From a bacterium (GTDB taxonomy: Bacteria > Ratteibacteria > UBA8468 > B48-G9 > DTJG01), in the NCBI GenBank assembly GCA_026418655.1, contig JAOAAW010000030.1:1-5658 (forward strand): a stretch of 5,658 nt of DNA, given 5' to 3'. Every line of letters begins with the position of its first letter. Positions within the stretch are counted from its first letter, which is position 1. The notes below the pieces were generated by a model. That model saw nothing but the letters and a program-made list of their open reading frames with translations. It made no database searches and had not been told where the DNA came from. The position numbers were made by a program, and so were the translations under genes. Of the stretch, positions 4,611-5,658 are shown one piece after another.

Positions 4611-5658
4611 AGATAGCCGGTTTTTACATTACCGCTCCATCCATTCTTCAAACTGGTGAAAAATTTAATTTGAGATTCAAGGTTTTGACTGAGCCTTACA
4701 CTGCTGGATGGGGATGCTGGATAAAACCACCTGATTTTAAGGGACCATATAATCTGTCTCCCAGAGGAATAAAGTATCTTGACAATGTTTACAGTGGTGA
4801 TATCGGACAACTTGAGATAGATGTTGATGGTAAAAAAGTTAGATTTTCTGACTATCATGGTATTTTTCCTGGTGACAGAAGAAAATTTGGAGTTGTTTCT
4901 GACCTAACTTTTGATACACCTGGCGTTAAATTTATCAAGATCACTCAGTCGGAAACAGGGATAGAAGGAATCAGTAATCCGATATTAGTAAAAGAAAGAG
5001 TTGATGATAGAATTTACTGGGGAGATTTACATTCTCAAACATTTTTTACTGATGGTTTGAGATGCCCTGAGGAGCTTTACACTTTTGCCAGGGATGAAGC
5101 ATTTCTGGACTTTTTTTCTATTTCTGACCACAGCGAGTGGATTACAGACAGACAGTGGGAATACTTTTGTGGTGTTGCAAATGATTTCAATGAAGATGGA
5201 AGGTTTGTTACACTGATTGCTCAGGAGTGGACAGACCACACTGTAGGCCACAGAAACATTTATTTCCCGGGAGACACTGGGCCTATATTGAGGGCAGGAG
5301 TGAATAGTTTAGAGAGGGTTTATGAAATTGCACGAAAATTCAATGCAATTGTTATACCCCACCATAGTGCCAATGAAAGGATGGGCGTTGATTGGAAATT
5401 AAACCACGATCCGCAATTGGAACGTCTTGTCGAAATATATTCGGTGTGGGGCAGTAGCGAAATAAGTGTGGAAAAAGGAAACACACGACCAATAAGAATT
5501 CTGGGTGGAGAAAAAAAGGGACAGCATGTTATAGACGCGCTTAATATGGGATACAAACTTGGTTTTGTTGGTGGTGGAGATATACACGATGGAAGGCCAG
5601 GAGATGAATTACACAATCTTCAAGATCCGCCAGCTGAATACAGGAGGGTATATAGACA
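4607..5658 (+). CDS. DUF3604 protein, PHP-like metallohydrolase (3' truncated by window edge)
   Basis: The frame starts at the ATG at 4607, which overlaps the preceding stop (ATGA), and is open for 350 codons to the right edge. Residues 1-130 form a beta-rich N-terminal region with no signal peptide. From about 136 the PHP-like domain begins: YWGDLHSQT (Asp140, His142), FFSISDHSEW (Asp174, His175), LIAQEWTD (Glu207), VIPHHSA (His252, His253), IYSVWGSSE (280-285) and FVGGGDIHDGRPG (Asp325, His327, Arg330). These are the expected positions of a metal site in PHP and amidohydrolase-like phosphoesterases and are characteristic of DUF3604. The substrate is unknown for the family as far as I know. 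Overlap with the B12-reactivation-type gene indicates one transcript, but no shared pathway is obvious. There is no strong Shine-Dalgarno site, so coupling to the upstream gene is likely. Confidence 0.82.
   Translation, partial: MKIAGFYITAPSILQTGEKFNLRFKVLTEPYTAGWGCWIKPPDFKGPYNLSPRGIKYLDNVYSGDIGQLEIDVDGKKVRFSDYHGIFPGDRRKFGVVSDLTFDTPGVKFIKITQSETGIEGISNPILVKERVDDRIYWGDLHSQTFFTDGLRCPEELYTFARDEAFLDFFSISDHSEWITDRQWEYFCGVANDFNEDGRFVTLIAQEWTDHTVGHRNIYFPGDTGPILRAGVNSLERVYEIARKFNAIVIPHHSANERMGVDWKLNHDPQLERLVEIYSVWGSSEISVEKGNTRPIRILGGEKKGQHVIDALNMGYKLGFVGGGDIHDGRPGDELHNLQDPPAEYRRVYR

Noticed and set aside
4613..4618. ATAGCC half-site near the DUF3604 start
   Set aside because: No GGCTAT follows at the required spacing. 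Single six-base half-sites are expected by chance; another lies in the MFS gene near 1212.
5320..5616. Minus-strand open frames opposite the DUF3604 gene
   Set aside because: The plus strand carries conserved metal-binding motifs through this region, and the antisense translations look like no known protein.

Overview
The window looks like chromosomal DNA from an AT-rich, probably anaerobic bacterium. The evidence is bacterial-type Shine-Dalgarno sites, a TTGACA -35 box, tightly packed operons with 1-12 nt gaps or ATGA overlaps, and a stand-alone cobalamin-dependent methionine synthase reactivation-type protein of the kind found in Thermotogae, clostridia and related anaerobes. I cannot place it to phylum. 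There are no RNA genes, insertion sequences, CRISPR arrays or gene-free stretches over 300 bases.

Layout. (1) Positions 1-1595, plus strand: the C-terminal third of a NamZ/DUF1343 exo-beta-N-acetylmuramidase, followed 16 nt later by a 12-helix MFS-type transporter. This pair could work in cell-wall sugar salvage. (2) Positions 1586-3805, minus strand: a compact four-gene arsenic operon read right to left: ArsR repressor, ArsP/DUF318-type permease, small CPKC thioredoxin-like protein and thioredoxin-coupled ArsC arsenate reductase. Its last gene converges on and overlaps the MFS gene by 10 nt. (3) Positions 3806-3911: a 106 bp divergent intergenic region with a promoter for each direction. (4) Positions 3912-5658, plus strand: a MetH-reactivation-domain protein with a C-terminal cysteine cluster, overlapping by 4 nt a DUF3604 (PHP-like metallohydrolase) gene that runs off the right edge.

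How the genes work together. ArsC would reduce arsenate to arsenite using an internal cysteine relay. The co-transcribed CPKC protein is a plausible dedicated electron donor. The permease, with its conserved CSC motif, would export the product, and ArsR with a CxC metal-binding motif would derepress the operon. No ArsB, Acr3 or ArsA is present in the window, so the ArsP-type permease appears to be the only exporter of this operon.

The most distinctive signal is a pair of inverted repeats with identical arms, ATAGCC-N4-GGCTAT. One covers the arsR start (3804-3819). The other lies in the last codons of arsR, 9 nt before the permease start (3450-3465). They are best read as two ArsR operators, one for autoregulation and one guarding the permease.
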